A stretch of 64,000 bases of DNA from Prorocentrum cordatum (Eukaryota > Sar > Dinophyceae > Prorocentrales > Prorocentraceae): assembly GCA_963575745.1 (NCBI GenBank), contig CAUYUJ010012681.1:208501-272500 (forward strand), read 5' to 3'. Numbering within the stretch: the first letter of the stretch is position 1; each line of letters starts with the position of its first letter. The notes under the pieces are model-generated. The model saw only the letters and a program-made list of their open reading frames with translations. It was not told the DNA's origin and ran no database searches. The position numbers and the translations under genes were made by a program. This document shows, one piece after another, positions 21,901 through 32,121 of the stretch.

Positions 21901-22763
21901 CTGTACTTGTCCAAGGACGGGCGAGGCAAGGATGCAAGGCAGTCGGGCGGAAACGGCGGGAAATCCAGGGCCAGGCAAGGATCGTCAGGGTGCTCCTGCA
22001 TGGGCTCCCAGATAGCATGCCAAACTCCTTCTCGCGCCTCAAGATGATGCTGCGGCGTACCGACTGGGGCATCTGGGTTCGGGGTGGTCTTGTCAAAGGA
22101 AGCCCAATCCATAGATCCCTTGACGAATCGGTGCGCAGCAGAACCCCCTTCCTGGACAGATCGGATGGCCCATGATGTCCAGGATTGGTATCTCTGTGCC
22201 GATGCTGCACGTTCCAGAGCAGATGCGGACTCGGCCAAGACGCCCCGCAGCCAATCTATGGAACCAAGATCTAGGGTACCAAGCCTGTTGGCAGAATACC
22301 TCCACCACGACCAATCGGGGGGAGGACCACCATCACGCTGCGAAGGGCGATATCGGCGCAGGGCTTGACCGGCTCTCCGATACGCGGGCCACAACTGCTT
22401 GTCAGCAAGGTATAGAAGAGTGCCAAGACGGTTAGAGAGATACCTCCAGAGCCTTCCTTCATATGACGAAAGCACACCTCCAGGACACAGTCTGGAAACC
22501 GAAATCTGGATAGTCGAGGGGGGCTCACCCCACTTGGTGTAATCCTGCGGATCTGGCAACTGGAAAAGGGCAAGCAACTCCTGGGCAGACGTCTTCAGCC
22601 AAGAAGAGGTAAGACGCTCCAAATCTTCCACAGAGTTGACTGCGTCAGGATCAGGAAAGGCATCCCAGGAAGGCGGGCAATTTGAACACCCCACTGGCCG
22701 AACAACAGGGATGTGCGGCGGGCGCCGAAAAAAACGATACCAAATCAGAGTGAAGATTTCCAC
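18939..22763 (-). CDS. LINE ORF2: reverse transcriptase, RNase H and Cys-rich tail
   Basis: One reading frame runs from at least 22763 to TAG 18939, interrupted only by TAG at 21315-21317 and 20178-20180. RT motifs seen are IPKADGGERTVALF (about 21720-21680), catalytic LLLDIQKAFEQV (about 21510-21475) and LVADDVQV (about 21240-21215), the FADD/YADD-type box. The first TAG falls between the last two, after IVAGC, so it would remove the second catalytic box. RNase H follows the second TAG. It shows AYGDGSGK, ELYAF, VTDAQCV and NKQADRLAN, which supply the expected acidic residues. The C-terminal Cys/His cluster is RCVNCW, GGHVLRR, FCRRCGRYSC. The product would make and integrate new element copies at nicked DNA. 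Codon 22763 is GTG, so the true start is upstream in another frame. Confidence 0.85.
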
Positions 22764-23490
22764 GAAGGGTGAGAGCGACAGACTGATGCTTGGGGATCAG
22801 GGGGGTCTCCCAGACCTCACACTTAACTGCTGCCGAGAGCAAGGGGTGAACCACAAAGTAGTCAATCAACGACTGGGCACCCGCGGACTCATAGGCATGG
22901 CGATCTGGCGCGACAATGACCCCACCTATGAGCGTTAAGAAGTCCATATTCTGCAAGTCCTTGGGGGACATGTTCCAGTCCCCTGATATAACAAAGGGGG
23001 TGGATATAGTCTTCATGACTGCTGCCACCTGCATCAGTAGCTGGGCATTGCGATCCTCGGCGCCTCCCCCCGTATGCAAATAGACATTGGCCCAAGGGGT
23101 ACCTGAATCCACGACCCCATGCCATAGCTTCAGGATAAATCTCTCTGGAGGGGGCATGACAACAATCGGATCCAATACAACTTCAGAGAAAGACCTGGCA
23201 TACTGCGAGACAAGGCCCACTCCTGAACTCAAGCCGCCTTTCTGAGTACTAACTGAGGGGTGGAGGTGCGCATGGAACCCATGCTTGTGAGCACGGTTGA
23301 CTGCAAACTCGATAGCCTGTTCAGTACGACGGAGTTCTTGAAAGCCAACAGCATCAAACCGATCAGAATAAGCCTCCAGGAAAATATCGGCATTGGACCA
23401 GGAGGCAACACTCACAGTAACGATGACCCAGTCCCGATGCGGCTTCTGTCCGAAGGCTGACTTGTCGCGCGGGGTCTCCGATGTGCTAAA
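22651..23490 (-). CDS. LINE ORF2 N-terminal endonuclease domain
   Basis: About 279 codons in a frame different from both ORF1 and the RT. Endonuclease/exonuclease/phosphatase motifs visible: VGFQELRRTEQ (metal-binding Glu), ISGDWNMSP (Asp/Asn), SLIDYFVVHP (Asp) and KHQSVALTL (catalytic His). This is the nicking enzyme of APE-type LINEs. It overlaps the RT frame by at least 113 bases, so the join needs a frameshift between 22763 and 22651. It also overlaps the end of ORF1 by a few bases. Confidence 0.8.
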   Translation of the reverse strand, partial: FSTSETPRDKSAFGQKPHRDWVIVTVSVASWSNADIFLEAYSDRFDAVGFQELRRTEQAIEFAVNRAHKHGFHAHLHPSVSTQKGGLSSGVGLVSQYARSFSEVVLDPIVVMPPPERFILKLWHGVVDSGTPWANVYLHTGGGAEDRNAQLLMQVAAVMKTISTPFVISGDWNMSPKDLQNMDFLTLIGGVIVAPDRHAYESAGAQSLIDYFVVHPLLSAAVKCEVWETPLIPKHQSVALTLRGNLHSDLVSFFSAPAAHPCCSASGVFKLPAFLGCLS

Positions 23491-24685
23491 GGTCAGACGG
23501 GCCCTTGGGATTGGAGCCCCCCACCACTGCCGGGGTGTCGGCGGGGCCAGAGGTGGCGGCAGCCGACGGCGAAAACCTTCCTGACTGTCCCGACTGATCA
23601 ACTGCAGCATCAAGGGCATGAGCAGGACGTTTCGGCGCAGGCGGCAGTGAGGAAGAGGAACGGGGAGGAGCCCTGGCAACACGTGTTGGGGAACCTTGCT
23701 GGTCGACAGACATCCTGGGCTCCTCAGACTGGGACCGAGGTTCACTGGCAACACCAACAGGAGCATAGCCAGACATAACGATACCCTGGAGGTCCCGCAA
23801 CGCCTGAGCAAGCTTCTTGTCTCTCTGCGCTGCCTGGGAAGCTGCGAAGACGTCCGCCACGGCTGATAGATCTGGGGGCGTGAAGCCCTCAGGGACTGGC
23901 TCGCTCGACGGGAGATCCTGCAACTTAGACTGCCACATAGCCATATCCTGGGCGACCCGCTCCTGACGAGAGCAGAGGGCGTCCCTTTCGCTCTGAAGGT
24001 CCAGGATCTTACGATCGAACTCACGGATCTGGCTAGAGATCTTGTCAAACTTCTTACTGGCCCAGTGATGGCGCTGCTTGTAGAACGCACGCTTCTGGGG
24101 AACGGTAAGCAAGTCGGACTTTTGTGCACGGAAATGCTGCACCTCATCCTGGAGACCCGAGACCTGATCACGAACATACCTGGTCGGCGGAAGCAGGCGA
24201 AGGGAATCCAGCTGGCCCAAAAGGGCCTTGATAATCTGATCAATCTGCGTAACCGAGAGCTCATTGCCATTGGTGTCGACACAGCCGCCATCAACGTCGT
24301 CGTCGACGTAGTCAGCCCAAAAACCACGATCGCTGCCAAGACCGTCGTCGCCAGAGCCATACCCGAATCTATCCTGCACTTCCTCATCCAATGGAGCCTG
24401 AAGACGTTCATCCAAAGACCGAACTGGGGGAGTGGCAGCACCGTCAACATCATGACGATCATGGAAACGAGCACGGGGAGGAGACAAGACACGCTCACTG
24501 CCACTGCCTTTGCTCCTGCCTTTGCCGTCTTTGTCGCCTTTGCGACCGTGCTTTCCTGGGACCTGTCCTTTGGAGCGGCCAGGAAAAGGGGCACTGCAGA
24601 ACTTACACTTCCGGCGGGGATTGGTGTCGGGGATCCACGAAGTCTTGCCAGCATCGCGACAGACGAGACAGACGAGATATCCCAT
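23486..24685 (-). CDS. LINE ORF1: CxxC zinc-finger, coiled-coil RNA-binding candidate
   Basis: 399 codons from ATG 24685 (context CGCCATGG) to TAG 23486. It opens with MGYLVCLVCRDAGKT and then KCKFCSAPFPG, a C2C2 finger at residues 5 to about 30. A Lys/Gly-rich basic patch follows, then an acidic middle (about 24370-24290). A long charged helix, about 24080-23920 (SQIREFDRKILDLQSERDAL), is likely coiled coil. The last 100 residues are Pro/Ser-rich. This start is preferred because it is the first ATG after the spliced leader, 100 bases downstream. The frame stays open further upstream, but that lies outside the element. ORF1 proteins of LINEs usually package the RNA; that role is inferred. Confidence 0.75.
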   Translation of the reverse strand: MGYLVCLVCRDAGKTSWIPDTNPRRKCKFCSAPFPGRSKGQVPGKHGRKGDKDGKGRSKGSGSERVLSPPRARFHDRHDVDGAATPPVRSLDERLQAPLDEEVQDRFGYGSGDDGLGSDRGFWADYVDDDVDGGCVDTNGNELSVTQIDQIIKALLGQLDSLRLLPPTRYVRDQVSGLQDEVQHFRAQKSDLLTVPQKRAFYKQRHHWASKKFDKISSQIREFDRKILDLQSERDALCSRQERVAQDMAMWQSKLQDLPSSEPVPEGFTPPDLSAVADVFAASQAAQRDKKLAQALRDLQGIVMSGYAPVGVASEPRSQSEEPRMSVDQQGSPTRVARAPPRSSSSLPPAPKRPAHALDAAVDQSGQSGRFSPSAAATSGPADTPAVVGGSNPKGPSDL

Positions 24686-24785
24686 GGCGCGCCCGTGCGG
24701 CTCGGTGGGCGGCACGCGCGCCAGAACCGTCCGAGCCTGCCGCACGGCTGCGGACAAGCTCGAAGCCTCGCGGCAAGGTTTCGAA

Positions 24786-24807
24786 CTTGAGCCAAAATGG
24801 CTACGGA
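24786..24807 (-). other. Exact dinoflagellate spliced-leader sequence at LINE 5' end
   Basis: All 22 bases match the DinoSL consensus (TCCGTAGCC...GGCTCAAG). It sits precisely between the 11-bp target duplication and the LINE 5' UTR. It shows that the RNA which was reverse transcribed had been trans-spliced. Confidence 0.95.
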
Positions 24808-24818
24808 CCTCCCAAGTG
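24808..24818. repeat. Target-site duplication, right copy
   Basis: CCTCCCAAGTG, identical to 17865-17875. Confidence 0.85.
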
Positions 24819-25081
24819 GCCAGCAGACACCTATGGGGCACCAGCAACACGGGTCGGCAGGTCCGGAACCGCGGCCGCGCCCATTGCGGGCACCGTTCTG
24901 AGAAGTGGAGAGGGGCAAACATAAAGAGGCGCCGTCCAGCACGGCGGCGCGGCCGCGGGGGAGCTGCAAGGGAGTGCCCCCGCGCCGAACCTGATCGCTG
25001 CATCCTGAGCCCCGCCCTGCAGCGCTGGACGAGGGCGTGGTGCGCGTCCTCTGGGCGCACGCCCCAATCCTTGAGCTTCGA

Positions 25082-25921
25082 CTAGATCGCCGGCATCTCG
25101 TTGCGGAACGGCACCTTCTCCCTCGAGACGGACCGGTCGCTGCAGTGCCCGAGGATCCCGTGGCTGATGCTTAAGAACCGCGCCATGTCGACGAGCGGTT
25201 TGACCGCTGCCTGGGCCCCGTCGTCCAACGCCGAGCTGAAATCGGCAGCCTTCTGAGTCAGGCAGGCGAGGGCCTCGCGCAGGCGGTCGCACTTCGGGGG
25301 CCAGCCCGGCGCCAGCGAGGCGACGCGCAGAAGGGGGGCGATCCCCATCGGCTCAGCGATGGAGTCGGCAGACGACCCCTTATCCAGCCACGCCTTGGCC
25401 TACTCGTCGGCCTCGGGCTCCGCCCTCAGCGCGGCCGCAGCAGTAGCGAACTCGGCAATGAAGTGAGCTGTCGCGGCGTTGCCCAGCTTCTCTGCCATGC
25501 CCTGCGCCTTCTCGGTGATCTCGTTCGCTCTCGCGGAGAAACCCTCGCCGAGCGCGTCGATGACATTGGCGTTGACTGTCGTCTGCTGGGCGCGCTGGGG
25601 CGCCTGGATGACCTCGCGGGCGCGCTTGTCGAGCTCGACGTGGCCCATCGCTGGCTTCTCTCTACTTCCGTTCGCCTCGGACGCCTTCGCCTCAACTGTT
25701 CGCGTCGCGCAGCAAAGCCTCCACGCAGACTTCAGCCAGGTAAAGAGTTGCCCGGCACCAGGGCGATAGTCGACTGGGGCATGGTTCGCCGCGATGTCGA
25801 GCGCCTCGTAGTGGGTCAAGGTGCTGCTCTGGCCAAACTCCCCGTCACTCATGATTTCCTTCGCGAACCGCAATGGGGGCCCCAAGAGGAGCCCACCGCG
25901 CACGGCCCATGACATTGTCAT
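25082..25921 (-). pseudogene. Unrecognised helical reading frame broken by UAG codons
   Basis: A single minus-strand frame covers 25921-25082 with one TAG at 25400-25402 and another at 25082-25084; it stays open beyond the second. Residue composition looks like protein: TVNANVIDALGEGFSAR, AEKLGNAATAHFIAEFATAA and REALACLTQKAADFSSALDD suggest amphipathic helices. No family recognised. It lies just upstream of the LINE insertion, so it may be part of the locus that the LINE entered. It could be a decayed gene, or an exon set with misjudged boundaries. Confidence 0.35.
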
Positions 25922-27180
25922 CGCCGTTGGGGGCGACCGCGCCAGCTATCGAACGCCCGCGCCAAAGTGGCCCCAAGCGGGCCCAAAGAACACCTCGCGG
26001 CGCCTCGAGAGGCCCCATGCGGGCCACAATGGGGAGATCCAGACGGCACCGCGGCAGCCCCGAAAGGCCACGCGTGGCGCCACTGCAGGGCCCAACACGC
26101 GCGAATGAAGGCTGGCCCCCACGGTTGGGGGGCAGCGGCCAGCTCTTAAACCCAGCCCCCAAGATGAAACCAAGCGGGTCCACAGAAAACTAGAGGGGGG
26201 TGCGAGAAGGCCCAGCCGCGCCCCGACGAGCGGCTCAAGGCGGCACCGCGACGGGCCCGAAAGGCCACGGAGGGAGGCAGCAGGAGGGCACAGCGCGCAG
26301 AGCGTAACACGTGGTTTTCAAATCGGAAGCCCAGAACACATGCGCCCATGCCGCGCGAGACAAAATACGAGAACATCAGGCATTCCGTGCTCTTCGTCGT
26401 TGGGGCTTGTGTTGTCTTGTCTGGCTGGGGCCATTGCGGCCCCGCTGCGGCCCGGAGCGCAGCCGCCATCGCAGCAACCGCACTCGCCACGACAATAACC
26501 GTCATAACCATCGCCGCAACCATGATAGCCGCCAGGGCACGCGGCCACCACGCCACGACATTGATACATACGCATGCACATACACACGAGAACATGACAT
26601 GATGAAGTCTCTGGTGGAAAGCTTGGCTCACGCCAGCGCGACGCAAGACTGCGCGTGCTTCGGGCCCCCCACTCATTGCGCTGATTGCGGGCCACCTAGG
26701 AGACGCCCACATTGATGCGCGGCCCAATAGCGGCGTGGGACATCTGATGGAAGGTGCTTCGGGCGACGGCGCATTCGCTTGGGGCACGATGGAATCCTGG
26801 GGCAGCAGGGTACCCCACCAGCACCCTGGGCGCAGGTGGTCTGAGAGGCGTCACCTCCCACCTTGCCTGCCCCTGCCCCCTTCACCTGGATATGGGCGGG
26901 GCGCCCCGCGAGGTGTTAGAGGGTGCTCGTTCGCCCATGATGGCCCCGATGGGGGCCTTAGAATGCCCGAGATGACCTCCAACATGGCTCAGCGCAGCCC
27001 AAGATGCCCCAAGTCGGCCCGCAAGATATCCCAAGAGGCCCCAAGAACGCTCCAAGACGTCTCCAAGACACCTCCGAGACCTCCAACGGGGCCACCAAGA
27101 AGCAAACGCCACTCAAACAATTATCCCAGTGCGACCCTACCTAGGAGTTGGAACCCCTAGGAAAGCAGCATTAGTAGTAA
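25922..27180. other. Unassigned sequence with GGCCCCAAG words
   Basis: Blocks near 25960-26090 and 26990-27090 carry GGCCCCAAG-type units in the GGGGCC family. Open frames on both strands are short and overlapping. No gene supported. Confidence 0.4.
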
Positions 27181-27191
27181 CAGTAACGCTC

Positions 27192-27640
27192 AGCTAAGGC
27201 TAAGCTAAAGCGAAGCTAAAGCGAAGCTAAAGCTAAGCTAAAGCTAAGCTAAAGCTAAGCTAAAGCTAAGCTAAAGCTAAGCTAAAGCTAAGCCGCAGCT
27301 AAGCTAACGCTAAGCTAAAACTAAGCTAAAGCTAAGCTAAAGCTAAGCTAAAGCTAAGCTAAAGCTAAGCTAAAGCTAAGCTAAAGCTGAGCAGCAGCTA
27401 AGCTAAAGCTAAGCTACAGCTAGGCTACAGCTAAGCTGAAGCTAAGCTGAAGCTAAGCTGAAGCTAAGCTAAAGCTAAGCTGCAGCTAAGCTAAAGCTAA
27501 GCTACAGCTAAGCTCAAGCTACGCTAAACGCTAAGCGAACAGCTAAGCGAAACGCTAAGCGAAAGCTAAGCTACAGCTAAGCTAAAGCTAAGCTCAAGCT
27601 AAGCTAAAGCTGAAGCTAAAGCTAAAGCTAAAGCTAAAGC
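27192..27640 (+). repeat. 12-bp minisatellite AGCTAAGCTAAA
   Basis: Nearly perfect AAGCTAAGCTAA units with C/G substitutions. It is followed by a duplicated GGGGACTGGGG(GG)AACCG word at 27645-27690. Confidence 0.95.
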
Positions 27641-27699
27641 TCCCAGGGGACTGGGGGGAACCGCTCCCAGGGGACTGGGGGAACCGCCCGGGGCGTGTT

Positions 27700-28500
27700 C
27701 CACTGCCCGGCCACTTTAAGCTAAGAGAGTAAGAACCCTTCTAGGCAGAGCCTAGGTAGGGAAAAACTAAGGAACGTCAATAGCCGGTGTTTACCCGCCG
27801 TCTTACTTACCGCGGCCATCCGAGGCCTTAAGACGGCTCCAAGATGGGCCGAGATAGTCCCAGGATAGACCCAAGGGGGCCTGGAGACGGCTCCAAGAGC
27901 GCACAAGAGCGTGCCCAGAGCGTCGTTCCAAGAGGGGCCGAGTTTCGGTAGCTCCATGGCGATGGTGGTGATGATGCTGATGAAGATGCGGATACTGATG
28001 GTGGTGATGCTGGTGATGCTGCTGATGATGATGCAGGTGGTGATGAGGTTGATGATGATGAGCATGAGGATGAGGACGAGAATGATGTTGGTGATGGCGA
28101 CGATGATGTCGATGCTGATTGTGATGATGTTGATGATGATGCCGATGATGATGATGCTGACGACGCTGGTAACTGGGCGGAGGAGGAGAGAGCGAGAGCA
28201 CCCCCTGGGGGCAAGATGATGGCATGTGCGAACTGGGCGGTAAAAGGGGGGCGCCGAAAGGGCATGGCTCGCCCAACATACCCACGCCCCGCTACCGAAC
28301 AGCGGGGCCAAACAGATCCCTCTGGCGATAACTTGTAGGTTCGCAAGCTGAGACCCCCTGCGAAGCACGATGTCACGCGCGTTACTCTCAGATGCCAATG
28401 CGCGCCGAACGGCGACGACTCGAACGTGACGCGATCGATGGGGGCGGCGGAAGTGTCGGAAGACAACCGCATTCTTATGGGAGGTTTGATCGGCGCGGCG
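27700..28500. other. GATGATG repeat and unassigned sequence
   Basis: 27955-28170 is a GATGATG/GATGCTG-type repeat giving poly-His, poly-Met or poly-Ser frames. No gene is supported on either strand. Confidence 0.5.
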
Positions 28501-28534
28501 CCCGTTCGGCCCCGCTTCCAGCCAAGCCATTACG

Positions 28535-30370
28535 TCACCGAGCGGCCCGCCCAAATAAGGCAGGGCACCCAGACTGGCGGGGGGGGGGGGGGCTCGCGGC
28601 TGGAGCGGGCCCTCCTACAGAGACGGTGGGAAGCGCGCGTGGCCTCATAATCGCCACGCGGGCACCGCGTGATCTTACTGAGCCGACCATCCCCCGAGGC
28701 AGGGCCAATGTGCACTGTGAGCTGCCTCTCCCCAGGCAAATCTGAACCGTCTGGCGGGCCCCGCGGGGGGGAGGCGGGCGCGGGGGCGGCGGCGGTGGAG
28801 GGCAACTGGCCCCGCTGCCCTGGCCGCTCGACGACCCCGCCGCAACCTCAGGCAAAGGCCCAAGGTCGCCGGCCCCTTCGCCAGGTTCGGGGAAGTCGTC
28901 CAGCGAGCAAAAATGCCCGAAATCCTCGGGCTCAACCTCTGATAACCATCGCAGCCCCGCAGCCTCGGGGGGGCGGAAGGGGCGGCGCCACTGGGGGCGG
29001 GGAGGGCGACAGCCCCAGCGCCCCCAGCCCCCGACCACGGGAAAGGATGAGGAGGGGGGGCGAGGAAACACCGCGCGAAAATGATGACGAAACACGAACA
29101 CACGCAGAAACGCAACGAAGAACATTTCCACCATCGGGCCCCCTCGGGGCCCAGGAAAAAGCAAGCCGACGGGCAACGTGCATTATGTCGCGCCTTCGCC
29201 GCGCCCTATACCAGCCCCCCCCCCCCCCCCCGATGCCCTCTCGAAGACCCCTCTGGCCCCGCGCAGGCCCAGGAACAATAAGCATGCGTCGCGCGCGTGG
29301 CCCTTGCCTTCCGGTCGCCCCATCGGGCCGATCTCGGCGCCCCCATCGGCGGCCCACTATGCTTATGCAATTCTCGTCGGGTCAACCGAAACGTACTATA
29401 TATCGCCGACGCTGCCACAGTGGGGTCATCCTGGGTCTTGGCGTTGCGCGCGCGGCGCGGGGGGGCGAGGGCTCGCGCGCCCGCCCCGTGCCCTCTCGAG
29501 TGCAACCTGGGCACATGATGTGCCCATGTTGTGTTTATATTTGACATCTGTCCCTCATGTTATCACCCTCCCCCCCGCCCTCGCCCCCCTCCTCAAATGT
29601 CCTGCCCCCCCCCCTCCCCGCGCGTTCACTCTCGCCTGGTTGGCTTCGTCGTCACCGCTGCCGAAGCCGCCCTCCGCGCCATCCCCCTCCGTGACGGGGC
29701 GGTCTTCGGAGCTCTCGTCCGAACTGAACCCGTCGCGCTCGCCCCCGCCCACGTCCGCGCTCTCCGCCCACGAGTCGCCGCCAGCGGGCCCGTCGAACCC
29801 CTCGCCTGGAACCTCTGGCAACTCAGCGTGGCCCAGCGCGCGGCCCCCCCGTCGGCCCCCGCGCCCCCCCCCCCCCCGCGTCGCCCGCCGCGACCGCGGC
29901 CTGCAGAGCGCCCCCGCCCGCGGCCGCGCCCCGAAGGCGGTCGCCCCCCTGGCGGTCGCGGGGGGGGAGGGGGGGGGCGGCCACGCGGCCCGCGTCTCGT
30001 CCGAGAGAGCCTCGACATGCACGAGGCCTGGCTCGAACGAAGCAATGGGGCGGCTGTTTTGTCTCAGGCAGAACGCAGACATCACGACGTTCGTTTCTGT
30101 TGGCAACATTGACAAAACGCCGCGGGGACTCTGCCAATCTGCGCTGGCCTCGAGCGGGCCGCCCTCAACGCCCCCACACGCACAGACACAACCAGGAAAG
30201 GTGGCGACATGTCCATCAGGGGTACCGAATGAAATGGTGACCGTAAAGGTGTCGACAGTGTTGTAAATTGTGCATAGTGCAACCAGCGTTGCGCACGCTG
30301 CGCGGCGCAGGCTACGCGCGGCGCAGGCTATGCGCAGCCAGCTGCATGATGCAAAGAACGCGATGCTCAC
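28535..30370 (-). CDS. Possible acidic low-complexity protein, fragments
   Basis: Two minus-strand pieces look more like protein than repeat. One is about 29810-29650 (EGFDGPAGGDSWAESADVGG, then DESSEDRPVTEGDGAEGGFG). The other is about 28950-28800 (SEVEPEDFGHFCSLDDFPEP). Between and around them the sequence is Gly/Pro/Arg-rich. No motif, clear start or continuous frame is visible. Both strands are open because of base composition, so this is a weak call that could be wrong. Confidence 0.2.
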
Positions 30371-30960
30371 AACGCGGCGAACCGTGCATGGTGGGACCTA
30401 CGTAGTGCAAGTTATGTGGCACAGCCCGCGCGCCGCACTGCATGTGGCATGGGCCTGGTGACGCCAACCACGTGGCGCAACCAGTGTGGCGCGAACTACG
30501 CGGCGTCAGCTGCGCGGTGCAATCAATGTTGAGCCACGAACGGTAGCTCAGTATATGGCATATGCTGCAGAAGAGGGTGCGCAGACCGTGCATGTCAATA
30601 CCGCGTGTGCAAAGAGGTACACGAATATGTATAGCGTGCCAAGACGTGTTGTTGCATTACAAGCACCAGCCATCAGCTAGGACATGTACATATTCAGGAT
30701 GAATGTCATACGATGATGCGTGGACGGTCGTGTGTTACACCGACACCGTATTCCGAAATACCATGCGCGCGGTCGTTGTGCATGATTTGGCATCGCGTGC
30801 GATGTAGATCATGAGGCGAGTTAACATATCTGCTGCGACCTAACAAAAGATGGCAGTCAGAGAAAAACCACGACCAGCCGTTTGATATACCATGTATGTG
30901 TATGGCATACGGCATGGTAGCGTATCAGCTGGTATGCACGCACACATAAGATGGTATTGG
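30371..30960. other. Degenerate GTGGCGCAA-type repeats, no gene seen
   Basis: Words such as GCGCAGGCTA and GTGGCGCAAC recur loosely at 30290-30530. The remainder is unassigned. Confidence 0.4.
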
Positions 30961-30974
30961 CACTGAAAGGTTAA

Positions 30975-31340
30975 CCACACGTGAGCCTCACGCGAGCCCC
31001 ACCGGAGCCCCACGCGAGCCTCGCGCGAGCCCCGCGAGATCCCCCGCGCGAGCACCACGTCAGCACCACGGGGCCACCACGCGAGCCCCGCGCGAGCCCC
31101 GCGCGAACCCCGCGCTGCCACCCACGGAAACCCCGCGCGAGCCCCGCGGGCACCCCACGCGAGCCCCACGCTGACTCCACGCGAGCCCCACGCGAGCCCC
31201 GCTGCAGCACCGCAGGAGCCCCGCGGTGGCCCCGCGCGACCCCCACGCGAACGCACGCGCGAGCGCTGTGCCAGCGCCACGGAAACCCCGCGCGAACCCC
31301 ACGCGAGCCCCACGGGAGCCCTCTGGAGCTCGCAGGAGGG
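30975..31340 (+). repeat. Minisatellite CGCGAGCCCCA
   Basis: About 12-bp units built on CACGCGAGCCCC with many variants. The open frames are Arg/Gly/Ala repeats. Confidence 0.85.
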
Positions 31341-32121
31341 CCACGCGGGGGGGGGGGGAGGGGAACCGCGGCGCGGGTGGGTGGGGGGGTGGGGCGGCGG
31401 CAGCGGTGGCGGCGGCGGCGGCGCGGGGGGGGGAGAGGGGGGGGGGGCACGGGTGAGCGCGTCATGGCGGGGGGGCAGCACGGGACCTTGCGGGATAATG
31501 TAAATGGCATTGATGGATGTGTGGGGGCGCGGTGCGGTGCGTGTGGAGGGGGGGGGGGGGGGGGGGGGGGGGGGAAGGGGGGGGGGGGGAGATGCTTTGC
31601 GGCTGGGCCCTGTAAGAGACCCTGCAAGGGAGAGGGGGGGCTCGATGGGGGGGCCGCGCGGGATGGCCCCGTGGACGGGGTGGGGGCGGTGCTTTTGCGT
31701 GGACCATGCGGACGGGCCCTAGGCAGCACCTATTGCGGGAGGGGAAGGGGGGGGGGGGGGGCTACGCGATGACCTCATGCGATGACCCTCGGGGGAGGGC
31801 GCACGGGAGAACCTGATGGGGGGGGCCCTGCTGGGTGGCCTTGCAGGCGGGCCCTGCGGGAAGGCCCTGCGGGGGGGCCCATAGGGCGGCACTATCGAAG
31901 GCCCACGCCCCGCGGAGGCCCTATGGGAGGGCCCCGTGCGAGGGCCCCAGCGGAGGGTCGTGGTTCGGAGCAAAATCAACGATCGCTGGAATGGCCTGCG
32001 CTTCCAGCACAAGATCGCCCCCCGCGGGGCGCGCGCGAACCGCCTCCTCGGGCGACGGTAAAGCCATCGGCTGCAGCATCGGATGACGCGGATTCGACGA
32101 TAGATGCGACGCGTGAAAATA
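31341..32121. other. G-rich tracts, no gene seen
   Basis: Long G runs near 31345-31450, 31545-31590 and 31740-31760, then a decayed GGGCCCT-type repeat to about 31960. Candidate for G-quadruplex structure. No gene. Confidence 0.5.

Larger units (their letters stand above)
17876..24807 (-). mobile_element. Complete LINE retrotransposon starting with the spliced leader
   Basis: 6,932 bp on the minus strand. It is bounded by an exact 11-bp direct repeat (17865-17875 and 24808-24818), as expected for target-primed reverse transcription. The 5' end is an exact spliced leader and the 3' end is A-rich (CAAATCAAAAAAT). Order along the element: 5' UTR, ORF1 (zinc finger, coiled coil), apurinic-type endonuclease, reverse transcriptase, RNase H with a Cys-rich tail, then a 3' UTR with structured repeats. 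Frame changes between ORF1 and endonuclease and between endonuclease and RT, plus two in-frame UAG codons in ORF2, make this copy probably inactive unless recoding is used. Confidence 0.85.

Noticed and set aside
23600-24969. Long minus-strand frame upstream of the endonuclease, suggesting a 772-residue protein
   Set aside because: Its first ~490 codons overlap ORF1 in another frame and are Arg/Ser/Leu low complexity; only the last ~279 codons carry endonuclease motifs.
24808-25060. Extension of ORF1 upstream to 25060
   Set aside because: The spliced leader at 24786-24807 and the target duplication place this outside the LINE; ATG 24685 is the likely start.
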